Of a stretch of DNA of 64,000 nt, positions 24,822-38,581 are shown in pieces (position 1 is the first letter of the stretch; the number at the start of each line of letters is the position of its first letter). The stretch comes from Paramecium sonneborni (Eukaryota; Ciliophora; Oligohymenophorea; Peniculida; Parameciidae). The notes under the pieces are model-generated. The model saw only the letters and a program-made list of their open reading frames with translations. It was not told the DNA's origin and ran no database searches. Location: assembly GCA_905182985.1 (NCBI GenBank), contig CAJJDN010000017.1, positions 1-64,000 of the forward strand, read 5' to 3'. A program made the translations under genes and the position numbers.

Positions 24822-26091
24822 ATGTTTTAAAAAATTTTAAACTTTATTTCCCCTTAAAGTTTAAATGATTTAGCTTAAGTCTAAGCCGAAAGCGAAATTA
24901 CAAAAAGATAAAAAAAGTTAGAGCAAATGATTCAAATAATTAATATGAACGAATATTTTTAATATCCAGAAAAATTAATAGAGGATGGAAAAATCTTGAT
25001 GAATGAATTTAGTAATGATAACATCGATATTTATATCTAAGGTAAATTTTAAATTCAATATTTGAGATGAATCAATATTAAAAATCTCTGGGTTTGTTAA
25101 TATTTTAATAAAGTAGAAATCTTTTTAAATTGTTATGGATTTTTCTTTTTTTTTAAACTATCCTTAGTAAGTTTTCAGCATTTGCATTGAAAATAAAAGT
25201 CTTGAAGGTAGTTATAATTAATTTTATTTATAGATAAAGATATCAAGTTGTCATCTTATTATCAATCATCTTTAGGAGGAAAGTGGATATCTTTGAATCA
25301 TTATCTGACAGAATCTAAGCTTTGGCTAAATCATTAAAATTTTCAAAGAGTATTTTCAGAAGCAAAACAGTTATTAGTAAATCACTTTCCATATCATAAA
25401 TAAAAAAAATAACAATAATATTTCTCACACGATTAATTGGAATAAAAGCAACAAAACTCAATACCTAGCAATAAATAAATAGAAAATAATGTTGAGATAG
25501 AGAAAAAAGAAAAAGAAATAGTTAATAAAAATATCATTATTTCTCCAATTCCTTTAAATGCTTAAGATATCCTTGGCCCTAGCGGGTTACAATTGAAAGA
25601 AGAAAATTAAATTTAGATGCAGGCTACAAAATTTGCTATTTAGGTAATGAGAGAACATAGAAATGATATTGTTACTTTAAAGCAATAGCATTAAGATTTA
25701 AAATTATACAAATAACAATAAGATGGAATATTAATTTAGTTAATATGGCTTAGATAGAAATTGGACTTAGATATTGAATTTGCAGCAGGCTAATACAATC
25801 TATTGTAATAATAAATAAATCTTAATGATAAAATTTAACAAAAAAATAGTGAGGAAATAATTGAATTTGATGACTTATCTTATTAAATAATTGATTTAGC
25901 TGCTAAGGATAAAGCTCTTACAGATTGCTATTAATTCATTTCGAAAAAATTTAATAAACAAATTATTGACTATTAAAAATTATTCTAAGTAAATATTTAT
26001 TTTTTACTTTTAGGCGACAAAAGAAATAGCAGGCTAGTAGTTTGAATTAAAATTATTGATGAATAAAATATATTTTAATTAATAATAATGA
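24822..26091 (+). CDS. ESCRT-I subunit TSG101/Vps23-like, 397 residues
   Basis: The N-terminal half fits a UEV (inactive ubiquitin-conjugating) domain: ILKISGFVNILIKQKSFQIV, a beta-strand-rich stretch, then KLWLNHQNFQRVF, matching the HEWKHPQSDLLGLI region of TSG101. A charged linker follows (about 170-260), then a coiled coil, then a C-terminal block EEIIEFDDLSYQIIDLAAKD leading to YQFISKKF, which resembles the TSG101 steadiness box. TSG101 binds ubiquitinated cargo and starts ESCRT-mediated sorting at endosomes. Introns at 25042-25066 (ends GAG), 25208-25233 and 25989-26013 restore the frame. The linker shows no obvious PTAP-type or long proline-rich stretch. The match is by pattern only but holds at both ends of the protein. 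Confidence 0.78.
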
Positions 26092-27171
26092 AGGATTAGT
26101 TAAAATAATTGGGATTTCTGCAATCTAAATAATTTATGTTGATAAATTACCTAGAGATTATTATAACATTTAGCCTCTAAAAAGATGTTCTTTTTAAGTT
26201 TATACTAAAGTTTTCTTAATTGATCCCAATGATGAATTTTTGCCATTTCATATATTACTATCGTAAGCCCAAACTGTTCAAATCAATAAATTGCTGCAGA
26301 AGAAAAGTATCTTTAAGAATAAGAGAAGGTTCAATTGATGACTTAAAAATGGTAGCATGTAACAGTTTTCGGCAAATTTAGAATAAAAGTTAGAAGCCAT
26401 TTAGAACCAGCAGTACTAATATACAAATATAAACCAGGAGAAAACAAAATTAGCTAAATTCATTTTATTTAAGTCATTAAAAATACACCTTTGGTAGGCG
26501 AGCTACTTATTGATATTATAATCTGCAATTATTAACAATATACATTAATTACATAATACAATAGAAGTGTATAAAATATTATAATTAAAAAATTGAATCA
26601 TAATAGATTGGATAGGCCACTAAGACATAAAATTAAATATAGTTTATCCAGTTTAAAAATTTAAACCGTATGTTGCTTTTCTAAAAAAGTAAAATGATTC
26701 AAAAACATTCGATACAGTAAGAGTTTTGATAAATGTTAGTATAAATAATATGAAGTTGTTGTTGATGTAATGATTGGATAGTCAAATATTACAAGATTAG
26801 AGCTTCACTATTTTAATTTATCGAAAAAAAATTTACTATTGTATCTATTAATTAAATTGACTGAAGAATCAAATTAAAATCAAACAACAATAAATTTTTT
26901 TATGATTTTCGATAGATTAGTAAATTTATTTCCATTATTATCCAATGTTTTTAGAAATGGAGTAGAAAAAGATTAAATTTAATGTCATAAGGTTTAGCAA
27001 AGGAAATGCTTGCATCCAGAAGAACATTTATTAGTAAAATTAGTAACGTTCTTTAGAATTTTAATTAAATTTTCTAAAATTAAGGAATTCTTCTTATTAA
27101 TTATTATATATTTAATTTTATTTATAAATCATCTATGTTGTAAATTATTTTATCAGCCAACTTATTCTTGA
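26092..27171 (+). CDS. Unidentified gene, fragmented in this reading
   Basis: Three well-formed code-6 segments lie in order: one with KLPRDYYNIQPLKRCSF and FLIDPNDEFLPF (about 26100-26270), one with EEKYLQEQEKVQLMTQKW and then GKFRIKVRSHLEPAVLIYKY (about 26270-26690), and one with QYKQYEVVVDVMIGQSNITR and RKCLHPEEHLLVKLVTFF (about 26725-27171). A 33-nt intron joins the second and third. I could not find the intron joining the first and second, nor a start codon. The 3' end approaches the convergent channel gene to within 50 bp. No family is recognised. It could be intact with unrecognised introns, or frameshifted. Confidence 0.5.
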
Positions 27172-27219
27172 ATGTCATTTAAAATTTAAAGTACCCTTTC
27201 ACTTTTTAATTTAATTCCA

Positions 27220-30200
27220 TCAATCTATTATATTATCTATCTTTACTCTTTATTATAAATTAGAAATTTTTTTATCTTCAATCATTTGTTAGTCCTCTAG
27301 TTCTTCTTAAAGTTCTAGAGATTAGCCAATTGGGAACCATGAATTGTCTTAATTTTTTCTTTTATTTGCAATATATGTTTCTATTCCGTTATATTCACTT
27401 TTATTTTTATTGTCCATATAGGCCATATAAAAGACATAATTCCACATATAGTGGTTTTATTTGGTATGTTTATTAAAACCATCATCAGATTTCATATCAA
27501 ATATTTCTCTATCAAGTCCACATATGAAACAAATATTCTCTTTGTCGTCTTCTTTAGTTAATTATTGTTCTCTCAATTCGCCAAAGGTATCAATAATAAT
27601 ACCTGAAAATATCTAAATGCTGATCATTTGAATAAGAATATTATTCAATTAGTCAAAAAAAAATCTTCCATAACTATAATCTGCAGGATCCTAAGGAAAA
27701 TTACCATCAAACCAACCACCAATTCCACCATTATTTTTAAATGCATAATCAAACGTCGAAAGAAAACAAACTAATAAAGAATCACATTTTCCTAAATATA
27801 TATGATGAATAAGATACCATTTGTATAAATATCATAAAATAATAAATATGCCATTAAGGTAAAGTAATAATTCATTAATAGAACTAAAATAAATGTCAAA
27901 CCTAATGCTACTTTTGGTTCCCAAAATGATTTAATAATATTTCTTAGAGTAGGATATCTTAAAACTACTTCACTTAAATGAAAAGCAAAAAAGAAAGGAT
28001 GAACTAATGTAGCAATAAAAGCTAAAACTCCATAAGCCAAATAATAAATCATATCAATATTTAATAGCACTTTAACTAAACAAAAGCCAACCATATATAA
28101 CTTTAAAAAGAATTTAATAATCCAAATTTAATCTTCCTTAATTAAGTCTTTGCTTTGATTCCATGCTTCCTTTACATATAATGGTCCCTTTTTTAAAATA
28201 AAAAAAGAGACAACAAAGCATGAACAAACAATCATACCAATTCCACAATATCTAAAAATGGACATTGTTTCCTCAACAGAAAGCATTTTTAAAAATTTTG
28301 GAGAATTTAATCTATCAAAGAATCTTTAGTCTGGATCATCTGAATCCCCCTCATAGTAGGATAGAACAATAAAAACATTTAAAACTAAAGTCAACAAAAA
28401 ACACAAATCTTTCCATAAGATAACATACTTTGCAAATAATGCAACAAATTTATTTTAGTTAAAAAATTGTGTAAGTTCTTCTTCATGTTTAGCTACATCC
28501 ATAAAGTTTGGCATATTTTCTACTAAAGCGCTTACTTTAGAATTAGTAGAATCTCTATCTACTGTTTCATGAAATTCAGTTTTTGTTTCTTGAGGTAAAT
28601 AATTACAAAAAGATAATTTATAGAAAATAATTTTTTCTATCTATTAATCTCTGATCACTTCAACAGTAGCAGAATTCTTTTAAAAAAACATTATGCTATC
28701 ATTAAATAATTGTTATGCTGCTAATTTTTTAGCTGCCTTTCGTTTTTCATCTTCTTCTGCACTTTCTTTTCCTTTAAACTATTTCATTAATTATTGTTGA
28801 GCATATTCTCTCCATTCATTTATCATTTCTAATATTCCACCAACCAATGAAAATACTAAACTTGCCAATTGTCCAATAAGTGAATTTTATAACTAAGCCC
28901 ATGGATCTTCCTAATCAGAGTTTTTTTAACTTTCTTTAATTTCTTCAAGTTCATCTCTGGTGGCTGGATCGATTTCTTTTGTATCTAAATTTGCGTAGTG
29001 ATTGATTAAAAAATAAATTAAAAATCCAGTTTCTAAAATTAGTTCATGATATTCTGGAGGCTTAGTTGAAATATGAGGATTCTCTTCAAGCTAAAAATTT
29101 AATTTAATTTAATTACATGTCCCAAAGATTCTTTATTATAACCCAATTTTTTGTACATTTTTTAATGCTTTTTATAAATAATAATTAAATTCTTTTTAAG
29201 TACATTAATTGGTAAGGATCTTAAAATGCGTTTTATAGCATTTGTATCTGAGTTCAATTCTAATAATGAACTCACTAATACCATGCATTTATATTTTAAT
29301 CTTTCCAACATCCACCTATCTATTTATATTGTTTTCACTTTGCCGCCTGCCTTTGCTGTACTTTTAGACTAAAGTGAATTTGATCTTTCTCTCATAGAAT
29401 GTTCTTCTTTATCTTATCCTCCATCTGAATCTTTTTTTTTCTTTGACTCTATGTGCATATTTAAATAATTTGATGCAACATCTAAAAATAAGGAATCAAT
29501 AATATCTTATTGATTTTAGGAACAAGGACCTTAAACAAGCTCAGTTAAGGTTTCTAATGTGTTCATAATCACTTCAAAAGAATCTCTTTGTAAATCATTC
29601 TCAAATGCACATAATAATTCAACCATAGCTTAAACAATATTATAATTGTTTCTACTATTATATTATTACCTAAGATAATTTTAAATCTATAAATTATGAC
29701 CTTCGCAAATCAATTAAAAGTACTTAAGCAAATAAATTAATATACTCATTTTGCTCCTTCTTGCTTCTTATGCTTCTTTTGATGTAGATTCATCCTCATT
29801 TTATTATTCTTAAATACTTGATAAATAGAGTTATTTTTAATGTTAATCCTTATCTTTTTAACTTTTTTACTACATTAAAAGTTATTAGGTTTTCTTATTT
29901 TCATTAATTACTTCATAAATTATTTGGTTCATCTTTAGAAATATCATCTCGGATTTTTCAAAATTGCTAAAATAATTAAATACTGTTGTTTGTATTCGTT
30001 AATTTCCATTTTTGCTTAATTTTAAAGCAAATTTAAATAATTATATTAACAAATCATCGTCAAAAGGATAAACCTAAAAATCAGCTAATAAATTCAAGAA
30101 CATTCTAGTTGCTTAACAGGAATCAAATTCATTTTGAATTTTTTCTAAATCATCCTTAGAATCTAAAATGTCTTCTAAAAGCTATAAAGTATATATTAAA

Positions 30201-33200
30201 TTTGATTTATTTGCTTTATTAATTATTCCTACTTCGATAAATCTAATTAATTTTTTTAAGAAGTCCTTAAAACAAAAATTTTACAAACTTAGTTCTTTTA
30301 TCATAGCATCTGGAACAAATTTATGTACCTCTTAAAATGTTTAACTTAAAATTCTCATTTCGATTGATTAAGTTTTTTTTGTTGATTAAAGTTGTTAGCA
30401 TTCTTCTAAAAATTTTTCCCAAGCCTTTTTTGTATTCCAATCCACAGTTTCTTAATTTAGTTAATCAATATCAGTTTTATTATTCGTTCTTTTTAACTTT
30501 TCATCTTTCTCATTTTGAATTAATGGAGAATCCTTTTTTTTTTATGTAAAAATTGTTTAGTTATCTTCTTCTGCTTATGGTTTTGTAAATTCTTATTATT
30601 ATAATGACTATGATATCTACCCTGCATTATCTGTTAGAGTTTATTCATCAAGAGAATGTACAAATTCAACCAAATTATTATATTAATTAACTCTTAACTT
30701 ATGCGAAATCATTGTATTACACATTCCAAGAATGATGTTCATTACATCTTTCAATTCCATATAATCACTTCTTTCTCGATATTCAGAAGCTGAATCCTTT
30801 GTAATGACTTTTTTTGAATAATATTTCATTAGAACTATTACATAATCAAAAAAATATTGTAAATATGAGTCAAAATTTCCTTGTAAAGATTAAATTTTAA
30901 CTAATCTACTTTTTTCTTATGCAAAAAACTCAGTAAAGGTATGTTATTCTTTAATAAACAAATATAAATCTGTAACCTTGTTATTTACATAGAGTAAATT
31001 TGCCATTTCTATAATTTATGGTTTAATATGTTTTATTCCATCAACCATACAAAGATTAACCTCAACCAATCCTTCCAAAATATTTGCTTCCTCTGATAAA
31101 AAATCATCTGGTTATAATAATAATTCAAGTAAATAATGCAATTTAAATAATTTCTTTAACTTTGGGGAATTTATTTTAAAGCTCTCTTCACCAACAATTG
31201 TTGCTAATAAAACTTATAATATTCCACTGTGATATAAATAAGGTTGATCACATAATTTAGCCTCTTATGATCTTTCAAACGTGAATTCAAGGACTTTCCT
31301 ACCTTCAATTGCTTTAAATTCGCCATAAAGATAAAATTCATTAATATCTGTATAATCTTCTGTACTTATGTGTTGAGGAATAAACAATTGCAGCACTTTT
31401 GTTTATACTTCTATTATTGGGTTATTCTTATAAGTTTATATATTTTTATATAAATGGAGAAATCTTGCTTATCTTCCATATGAATATATAAATGATTTTA
31501 TTTTTTTTAATAAAGTTTCATCTATTTTTTAACAGAGTTATTTATTATCTCTATAAATTGCACTTAGAAGATTCATTTATCCATAATCATGTTATAATTC
31601 ATCCATAAAGAGACTTGCATTTTTATGCATTATTTTTTAATTTTCATCATTTTTATCACAAAAATCTGTTAGCAATGCAAATAATGCTTTTAAAAGTTAT
31701 ATCACATAACTCTTTGTTTCTATTGAGTAAAATGGATCATCTAAGACTTTTACTAATTACTATTGAGTATCTCTTATAAAATTTAGTAAAGGTTCATAAG
31801 CATTCAAGAAATTAAAGATTTTTTATCTAGAAAGAGAGATTTAATCTGTTCCATTTATTACTCTACTTTTATGATCTATAGATGTTCCTTATTTTAATAA
31901 CAATTATAAATCTCCCAAAATTTTTAGGATCTTTTAAATTTCCTTAACTTCACCTTATGGAGATGCTAAAAAATCAACTAACCATACTTCAGAACATTCT
32001 GTAATCACTTTCAATTCTTAGATTGAAACCTCTAAAAATTAATAACAACCAATCTCAACTTTATCGAATAATAATTCAATTCTATTTAAATGATACATCA
32101 TTTCAGAAACTTAAGAGAAAGATCTTCTCATTAATTCAATAAGTTCATTTTATAATCCAAAATCATTTGTGACAAAAAATGTTACAATTAAGGAAGGTAA
32201 CAATTATAACTCAGCCTAAGTCTCCCCAGATGTCAATTTATCTAAATCCATCGTTTCTGTTAATTAAGAGTTTTAAATCTAAAATTTTTTCGATTATGCT
32301 AATAAATTTCCAACACCAATTAATTCATTCATATCATTTGATTTATAAATAGCCTCTATGTTAGTCTAAGCTTATTTATCTATAGCTTCTATTCCGGTTT
32401 TTAAAAATGGCGGCAAAGCCTACACTAATTCTGATTCTAAATCTTTTAAAAATTTATCTTTTAATAAAGTATTATTCCAACTAAACTATTAAAATTTATT
32501 TGTAAAATTCTTATAAAATTAAATAAAGTTTGAGACATAAAAATCTTATCTTTAATCTTAAAAGTATAAAAGAATTCCACAAACTTCTTTTTATATTTCA
32601 ATTTCAAAATTTGATTATATAGACTGTTGATTCTGATTTTTAGAAGAATTAGTCTCTTATACTCCAAGAGTGTCCATATAAGAAATAATAGATATAAGAC
32701 TAGAAACTATTGGATTTCTTGCAATGACTGTTGTATCGTAATCAGAAAATTCATCTTCTAATGATCTTTATTGTTTTGGTGGAATTCCTAAAATAGATGA
32801 TGCTAAATCTTTCGCAATTTTCATAAATTAAGATTGTGCTGTTACGTTACCAATAACATTTAAATTTATTCTTTCTTTTGCTTTTTCTATTTTTGATTCT
32901 CTGACTGATTTTAGTATATAAGAATAAAGCAGATTATTTTTATCATATTCTAAAAGTGTTATTAGTTTAGGTACAATTTTTATATACAATTCATCTCTTT
33001 TCATTATTTTCAACATATCAAATCTGATCATAATTGATATAAGTTTAGTAATATCTAATACTAATGGATTAATATAAGCATCTTCTTCATTTTGATTGGG
33101 TTTTTATTTTGTCCCCTTTTTGTTTTATTCTTAATCTTCATTTTAATTATTTTTATATTTAGGATCCTTTTTATATTCCAAATCTTCATTTAATTTCTTA

Positions 33201-36200
33201 TAAAGAATTTCTAAAAATTCAAAAGTCTTTTAAACCAAAGGTATATATATATCCACCAGTTTTTCAAGTTTACTTAAAGATTAGACACTTTTTGAAATTG
33301 GTTTAGTTTCTGTATATAACCTACATAAATTTGGTACAATTGCTTTATTGAAGGGTTCATGATCGACATAAACTATACATTTTAGTATATATTACTTGTA
33401 ATAGCCATATTACAGAATGCAGATCTATATTCTATTGACATAGAATCATCGAAAACTTAATCAAAAATAAATTAGGTAGGAAAAATACGTTCCAAATAAG
33501 ATTTCCACAAAAAGTTTCTCTAATACGCAAGATCTGCATATAAAAATAATTACTCTATTAAATAATTTTTGATCAATGAACTAGAATAATAGAATTAATT
33601 ACTCCTTAATACTGGTTAAGTAAGCAATTTAAGTATGATCAACATAAATTTTCATCTTTGTGGATTCACTCATAATATATGATAAATTTACATTATAATC
33701 GGCATAAATAGTGAACTTTTAAAATTTTCATTTTATTTGATAAATTTGAAGATCATTTCTTAATTTACAGATATACTTTAATCATTAAGTCGACATATAC
33801 ATCTAAAAAATTATAAATATTATATATTTCTTTGTCCTTGACTATCTTCTGTCAAATTTTTATAATATAATAAAATATTTTTCTTTTCATCAGCAGATGA
33901 ATTGAACTAAATATCCATTTCATCTGATAATTATGATTCATCACTATCTATCTGCTATCTAGCTTTTAATTTCTCATTTAATTTAATATGATCACATAAA
34001 TTTATTAAAATTTATTCGTTGCCACTAAGAACAGTAATTATACAATCTGTAGCCTCTTTAAAATATTTGATTTAATATAGAAAGTTTGGGAACAATTTGT
34101 ATATGTAAAATTAATTTTCTGGATTATCTTAACAAATGCTTCTGAGTAATCGATAGATCACTTTTAAAACACTCATTTTTTCAGATAAAAAAGCCATTTG
34201 CATTTTTTTTTTTCTAGCTTAAGTTCTTTATTAAGATTATATTGTATGCGAGGAAACTAATTAACTAGCTGCTGATCTACCTATAGCAATTTAATCTAAA
34301 AATAGAAAAAAATTTAAAAGTACTTAAAGAATTAATTTATGAATCTTTAGTAGGTCTTATAGGGCTTTAATCAGAACCAATGTGAGATCTTTATGAAACA
34401 ACAATAGTATTTCTCATTTATTTTTCTAAAGCAGCTTTATGTTAGGCTAATTAATATTCACTATATTATCTTAATTCATCCTCATTAGTAATATACTTCA
34501 TAATTTCAATTAAAAGATCAATAAAATATTATTCTCTCAATATTTTCTATCTCTATAATATTGCTACTTTGGTGTTTTTGATATCAAGTTAAGTATTAAT
34601 TAGAGAATTTATGCAAAAAAGTTCTAATTTTTCAATAGTTGTTGTCAATTTTTTATAAGTTTTGATCATTTATTATTTCTATGCTTCCTTAGTCATATCT
34701 TTATTAGCTTTAAGTTTAGTTAAACCTCTTCTTAATACTGGGAAACCTGTTATTAAAAAATTAGTTTCTAAGACATCACTATAATTTGCTTTGTATAATT
34801 TTAGTACATCATCATCTTCTGTATTATCAGTTAATCTAATAACGAGCACTGATTTATCTTCTTCAACAACTGTGTCCTTATATTTACTATTTGCTTGTAG
34901 CTTAAATATATTAAATAAATTACAATTTTTTTTTATTCAATATGTACCCATTATGTAGACTTTCCAACTGCTTTAATCTTCATGAATGCATCTTTTGTAA
35001 CATATTTTTAGCTTATTGCATTTGATCCCATTGTAGGTACAGCTACAAATTAGAAAAGAGTATTAGGAGTAGGTTAATCAGACAAGTATAATAATAATTA
35101 ACCTGATTTAATAGGTTCATAATTTATAGCTAAATATTTTCCAAGAATAAAATGTCTCAATCTTATATTTTATCCCCATTCTACTAATCCTCCTATATTA
35201 AGATCTTCATTTTCAATTTAAAACATTCCATTAGAATCTCCGTTAAATTCACCCTGTTGTTCATTTGATTACTTTTAAAAAGTAATAATTAATTCGCTAT
35301 CTTAATTCCTTCCCAAAGTGAGAAGAGAATTTTCTTCAATGTGATGAATCCATATAACATCATTACAACTGATAATTTATTCATTATCATTTTAGTTACA
35401 AAATACAGTTAAAACCCAGGCACTCTAATGTTCTAAGGATATATTGACTTCGCTTGTTTATCCAATAGGCTTTACTTCTTCTTCTTATTTTACTAATTAT
35501 TATCTATAATATAAAATACAAGTAGTTTATCTTCGAATACTTTGTCCTTTTGCTAAGCTTGCTACTTTCTAAAATTTTTAAATTGTTGGTGTGATCTCTA
35601 AAGTATCTTATTATTGTGCTAATTAATCTGTCATTTTTTTAAGTAATTTTAGATTAGGAACAGCATAGATGGATCTATCTTATAAATATTCATATGTATC
35701 CATAACACCATATTTAAGAGTAGCTCTTAATTTTGGTTTAATTCCTAAATAAATATGATCACACATAATATAAACACTATCACCTGCATAAACTTCTGAA
35801 TTTGATTCTTTTTAATGAACAAAAGCAGGTTATAATTAAAATATTGTTTTTGATGATGGATATTCTACTAATTCTAACCTAAAGTTTTCTTTTTCTTCTT
35901 TAGCTTCTTTACTAGATAGAGATAAAAATCGATTAGTTGCAACATGCATAAACTAAATTAAATTATTAAAAGATAAAGGCTTATCTTTGTATTTAGCAGA
36001 AACATCTATATTAGATTTATAATCAGCTATAATCTATGATTAATTTATGATCAGTACTTTTGTTTACAGATCTTTGAGTTTCTACATTTATTTTGAACTA
36101 TCATCTTGCATGGTTTCTTCTTTGAAATTAACAGCCATTTGTAATTTAGATGTAATAAAATCAGGATAAATTCTAAACAAACTATAGTAGTAGAGTGAAC

Positions 36201-36370
36201 CTGAGGCCATTATATCTGGTGATATTTCAACCAGCTAATTTGATATTTTTTACTATTACCTTTGCATCAGTTTTAACTAATCCATCACTATAGACAAATA
36301 AGGATTAATTGGCTAGAGGACTTATAGAGATCATTTAACCAAATTTTAAAGACTCACCTTTAATTGACAT
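27220..36370 (-). CDS. Giant IP3/ryanodine receptor-type Ca2+ release channel
   Basis: About 3000 residues after intron removal. The N-terminus (MSIKGESLKFGQMISI...) resembles the IP3R suppressor/binding region, and a MIR-type motif VEWGQNIRLRHFILGKYLAI follows near residue 400. A long helical middle is consistent with RIH-type domains. The C-terminus has several membrane segments (about 28.5-27.8 kb), a pore loop GGIGGWFDG (27712-27729), a gating helix region, and then NICFICGLDREIFDMKSDD with HTKKNHYMWNYVFYM, a hallmark of this superfamily. Two introns were placed at 27792-27817 and 29091-29116; others exist but were not all resolved. These channels release Ca2+ from internal stores, and Paramecium has a large family of them. 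The start is shared divergently with the striatin gene over about 147 bp. The filter differs from the usual GGIGD/GGVGD. Confidence 0.93.
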
Positions 36371-36517
36371 TTTAATTTATAAAAAAAATACTAGGTATTA
36401 TAGTTTAACAAATTAATCTCTAATCAAAACAGCTAAACAAATGAGTTCTTTTTTTATCTCATTTCAGAAAAAAAATTTATTTAAATTTATAATTCCCTAC
36501 TTATCGTTATAATAAGA
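36371..36517. promoter_or_regulatory. Short divergent intergenic region
   Basis: About 147 bp separate the divergent start codons of the Ca2+ channel and the striatin gene, so both promoters must fit here. It is AT-rich, and no specific motif is identified. Confidence 0.45.
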
Positions 36518-38335
36518 ATGCAAAACTTTAATAGTATGATGGATTTTTTAAAAGGACAGGTATTAGATAGAGAAGAAGAATGGAAAAAGGAAAGGTAAGA
36601 ATATTAAGTAATTATTAACTTTAATAAGGAAAGTCATTAATAACGGAATTAAGAGAATAATTAGAGGATTAAAAAAACATAAATAAACAATTAACAGTAC
36701 GTCTTGAAAGGTTAGAATCAATTAAATATTCCTTTTTACCGAATTCTGAAATAATTAAGTAAATTACTGAGATCATTTAGGAAATAATCGAATAAAAAAC
36801 TTCATCATCGAGTTAAGAGTGATATTGGAACATTTTTTAAGAATGATATTCATGATTAAAAATTAATTACCCAACCTAATAATGAGAAAATACTATCAAA
36901 AGAAAAGAAACCATTATTATTAAAGTAAATTAAGAATAGTTTAAATATAGTTTTTTAAAAGAACTCAAAAATGAAGAAAATGATGAAGATGAAGTGTTAA
37001 ATTAAATTAGCTATCATTCTCCTATAAATTTACAACTATCTTAAACTACAAAAATCAATTAAATATTAATTAATTAAAACACATATAATACATGTTAATA
37101 AATATCTAAACATCATCATCAAAGAAGCAATAGCAATGGAGCAAATGAATTATTAAATTTTGCAATTTCAAGAAAAAAATTAAATTTAGAAACAAGTTAG
37201 AATCAATTAGAAAGTATAAGTTTAACAGAAAGAGAGATTGTAGTTGGAAAGGAAATATTTTAAACAAAAGGATAATTAAGAAGTCATTTAGATGGTGTTA
37301 GATCTATTTTATTTTAAAATAATTTTATAGCAACTGCCTCAGAAGATTGTACAATAAAATTATGGAATCTAAATTAAATTCATTCTATGAATTCATAAAC
37401 ACATTTAGAGCCTGTTTAAACTATAAGATGTAAATCTATTACATTATATATATAGAACATAACAGGCCAATTTTTACAATGACTGCTTATTCTAAAACTC
37501 CTTAAATACATCTGTATTCAGCAGGAATAGATGGAACTATTAGAACTTATATAGGATCAGGTGATTAACATTTTTCTTGGCATGCTCACACTGATGTAAT
37601 TTGGTCTTTAAAACATCATCCACATGATTTAAGAATATTATCATCATCAGCAGATGGTTCAGTTAAAATGTGGAAATCTTTAGGAGTATGTTATTAAAAT
37701 GATTTAATCAAAAAAGGTAATTTAAATCTTGAAATGTTATAAAATCCACTTGCTAATTTTACTTTTAAGAAATCAATGACTGGATTATCAATTCCAACAG
37801 CAATAGAATGGATATGCAAAGGTTTTAATGAAACTATAATTTGTGGTTATAGTGATACTTTGACGTTTATTGTTTATGATGTTACAAGTGTTAAGGCAAT
37901 TTCATAAATCAGATTTGATTATGATAACTAATTTAATCTCTTTGCTTAGCCGAATAAAATATTATTTAATAATGAACTTAAATATATTGTATCCGGTCAT
38001 GATGATAATAAAATAAGATTTATTGATATCAACACCAGCAAAGTTTGTAAGACTCTTATTGGACATACTGATTCTGTAACTGATTTATGTTTACTTTCCA
38101 AAAATATCTATCAATTAGCAAGTGTAAGTCATGATGGAAGTTTGAGAACATGGGATATCAGAAAATTTCAATGTCTACATGAAATACCAGTAAATTATTT
38201 AATATATCTACTTAGGCACATAAATAAAAATACGATGAAGGTATTTATACAATAACAAGTAATAATTAATTTGTAGCAACTGGAGGAGCAGATGGTATAG
38301 TTAAAATTTTTAATTATTCTGATGTCGTTTCATGA
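36518..38335 (+). CDS. Striatin homologue (WD40, STRIPAK scaffold), 563 residues
   Basis: The N-terminus is a charged coiled coil (DREEEWKKER...), followed by a low-complexity Asn/Gln/His linker and then a WD40 propeller. Diagnostic stretches match striatin in order: LRSHLDGVRSILF with ASEDCTIKLWNL, a WHAHTDVIWSL repeat with SSSADGSVKMW, SGHDDNKIRFID, GHTDSVTDLC, and the final ITSNNQFVATGGADGIVKIF preceded by PAHKQKYDEGIY. Striatins scaffold PP2A in the STRIPAK complex, which acts on Hippo-type kinases and the cytoskeleton. Five introns of 22-26 nt are needed; after their removal 564 codons close at TGA (38333-38335). The first intron ends in AAG rather than TAG. Confidence 0.92.
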
Positions 38336-38581
38336 TAAACACTTACAAAATGATTTTTCATCATTTTCTGTAATGATTATTGTTTCTATAACAATTTTTT
38401 ATTATTATATGTATAAAATATTGTAAGCTTTTTTATTAAGAATCTTAGATTCATTAAGTTCAATCTAAATAAAACTTCTTTTTTATCTATGTTTGATAAA
38501 TAAGAGAGGATCATCTCTAAAAATAGATTATGTTTAATCGTTTCTTTATTTATTTATTTATTTATTTTAAATTAATCAAAA
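38336..38581. repeat. Convergent spacer with a (TTTA)n tract
   Basis: The 3' spacer between the striatin gene and the convergent PARP-like gene contains six tandem TTTA units at about 38545-38568. No gene is seen. Confidence 0.75.

Noticed and set aside
38545..38568. (TTTA)n tract as a telomere-like or CRISPR-like repeat
   Set aside because: Simple low-complexity microsatellite in a 3' spacer; no spacers and no hexamer pattern.
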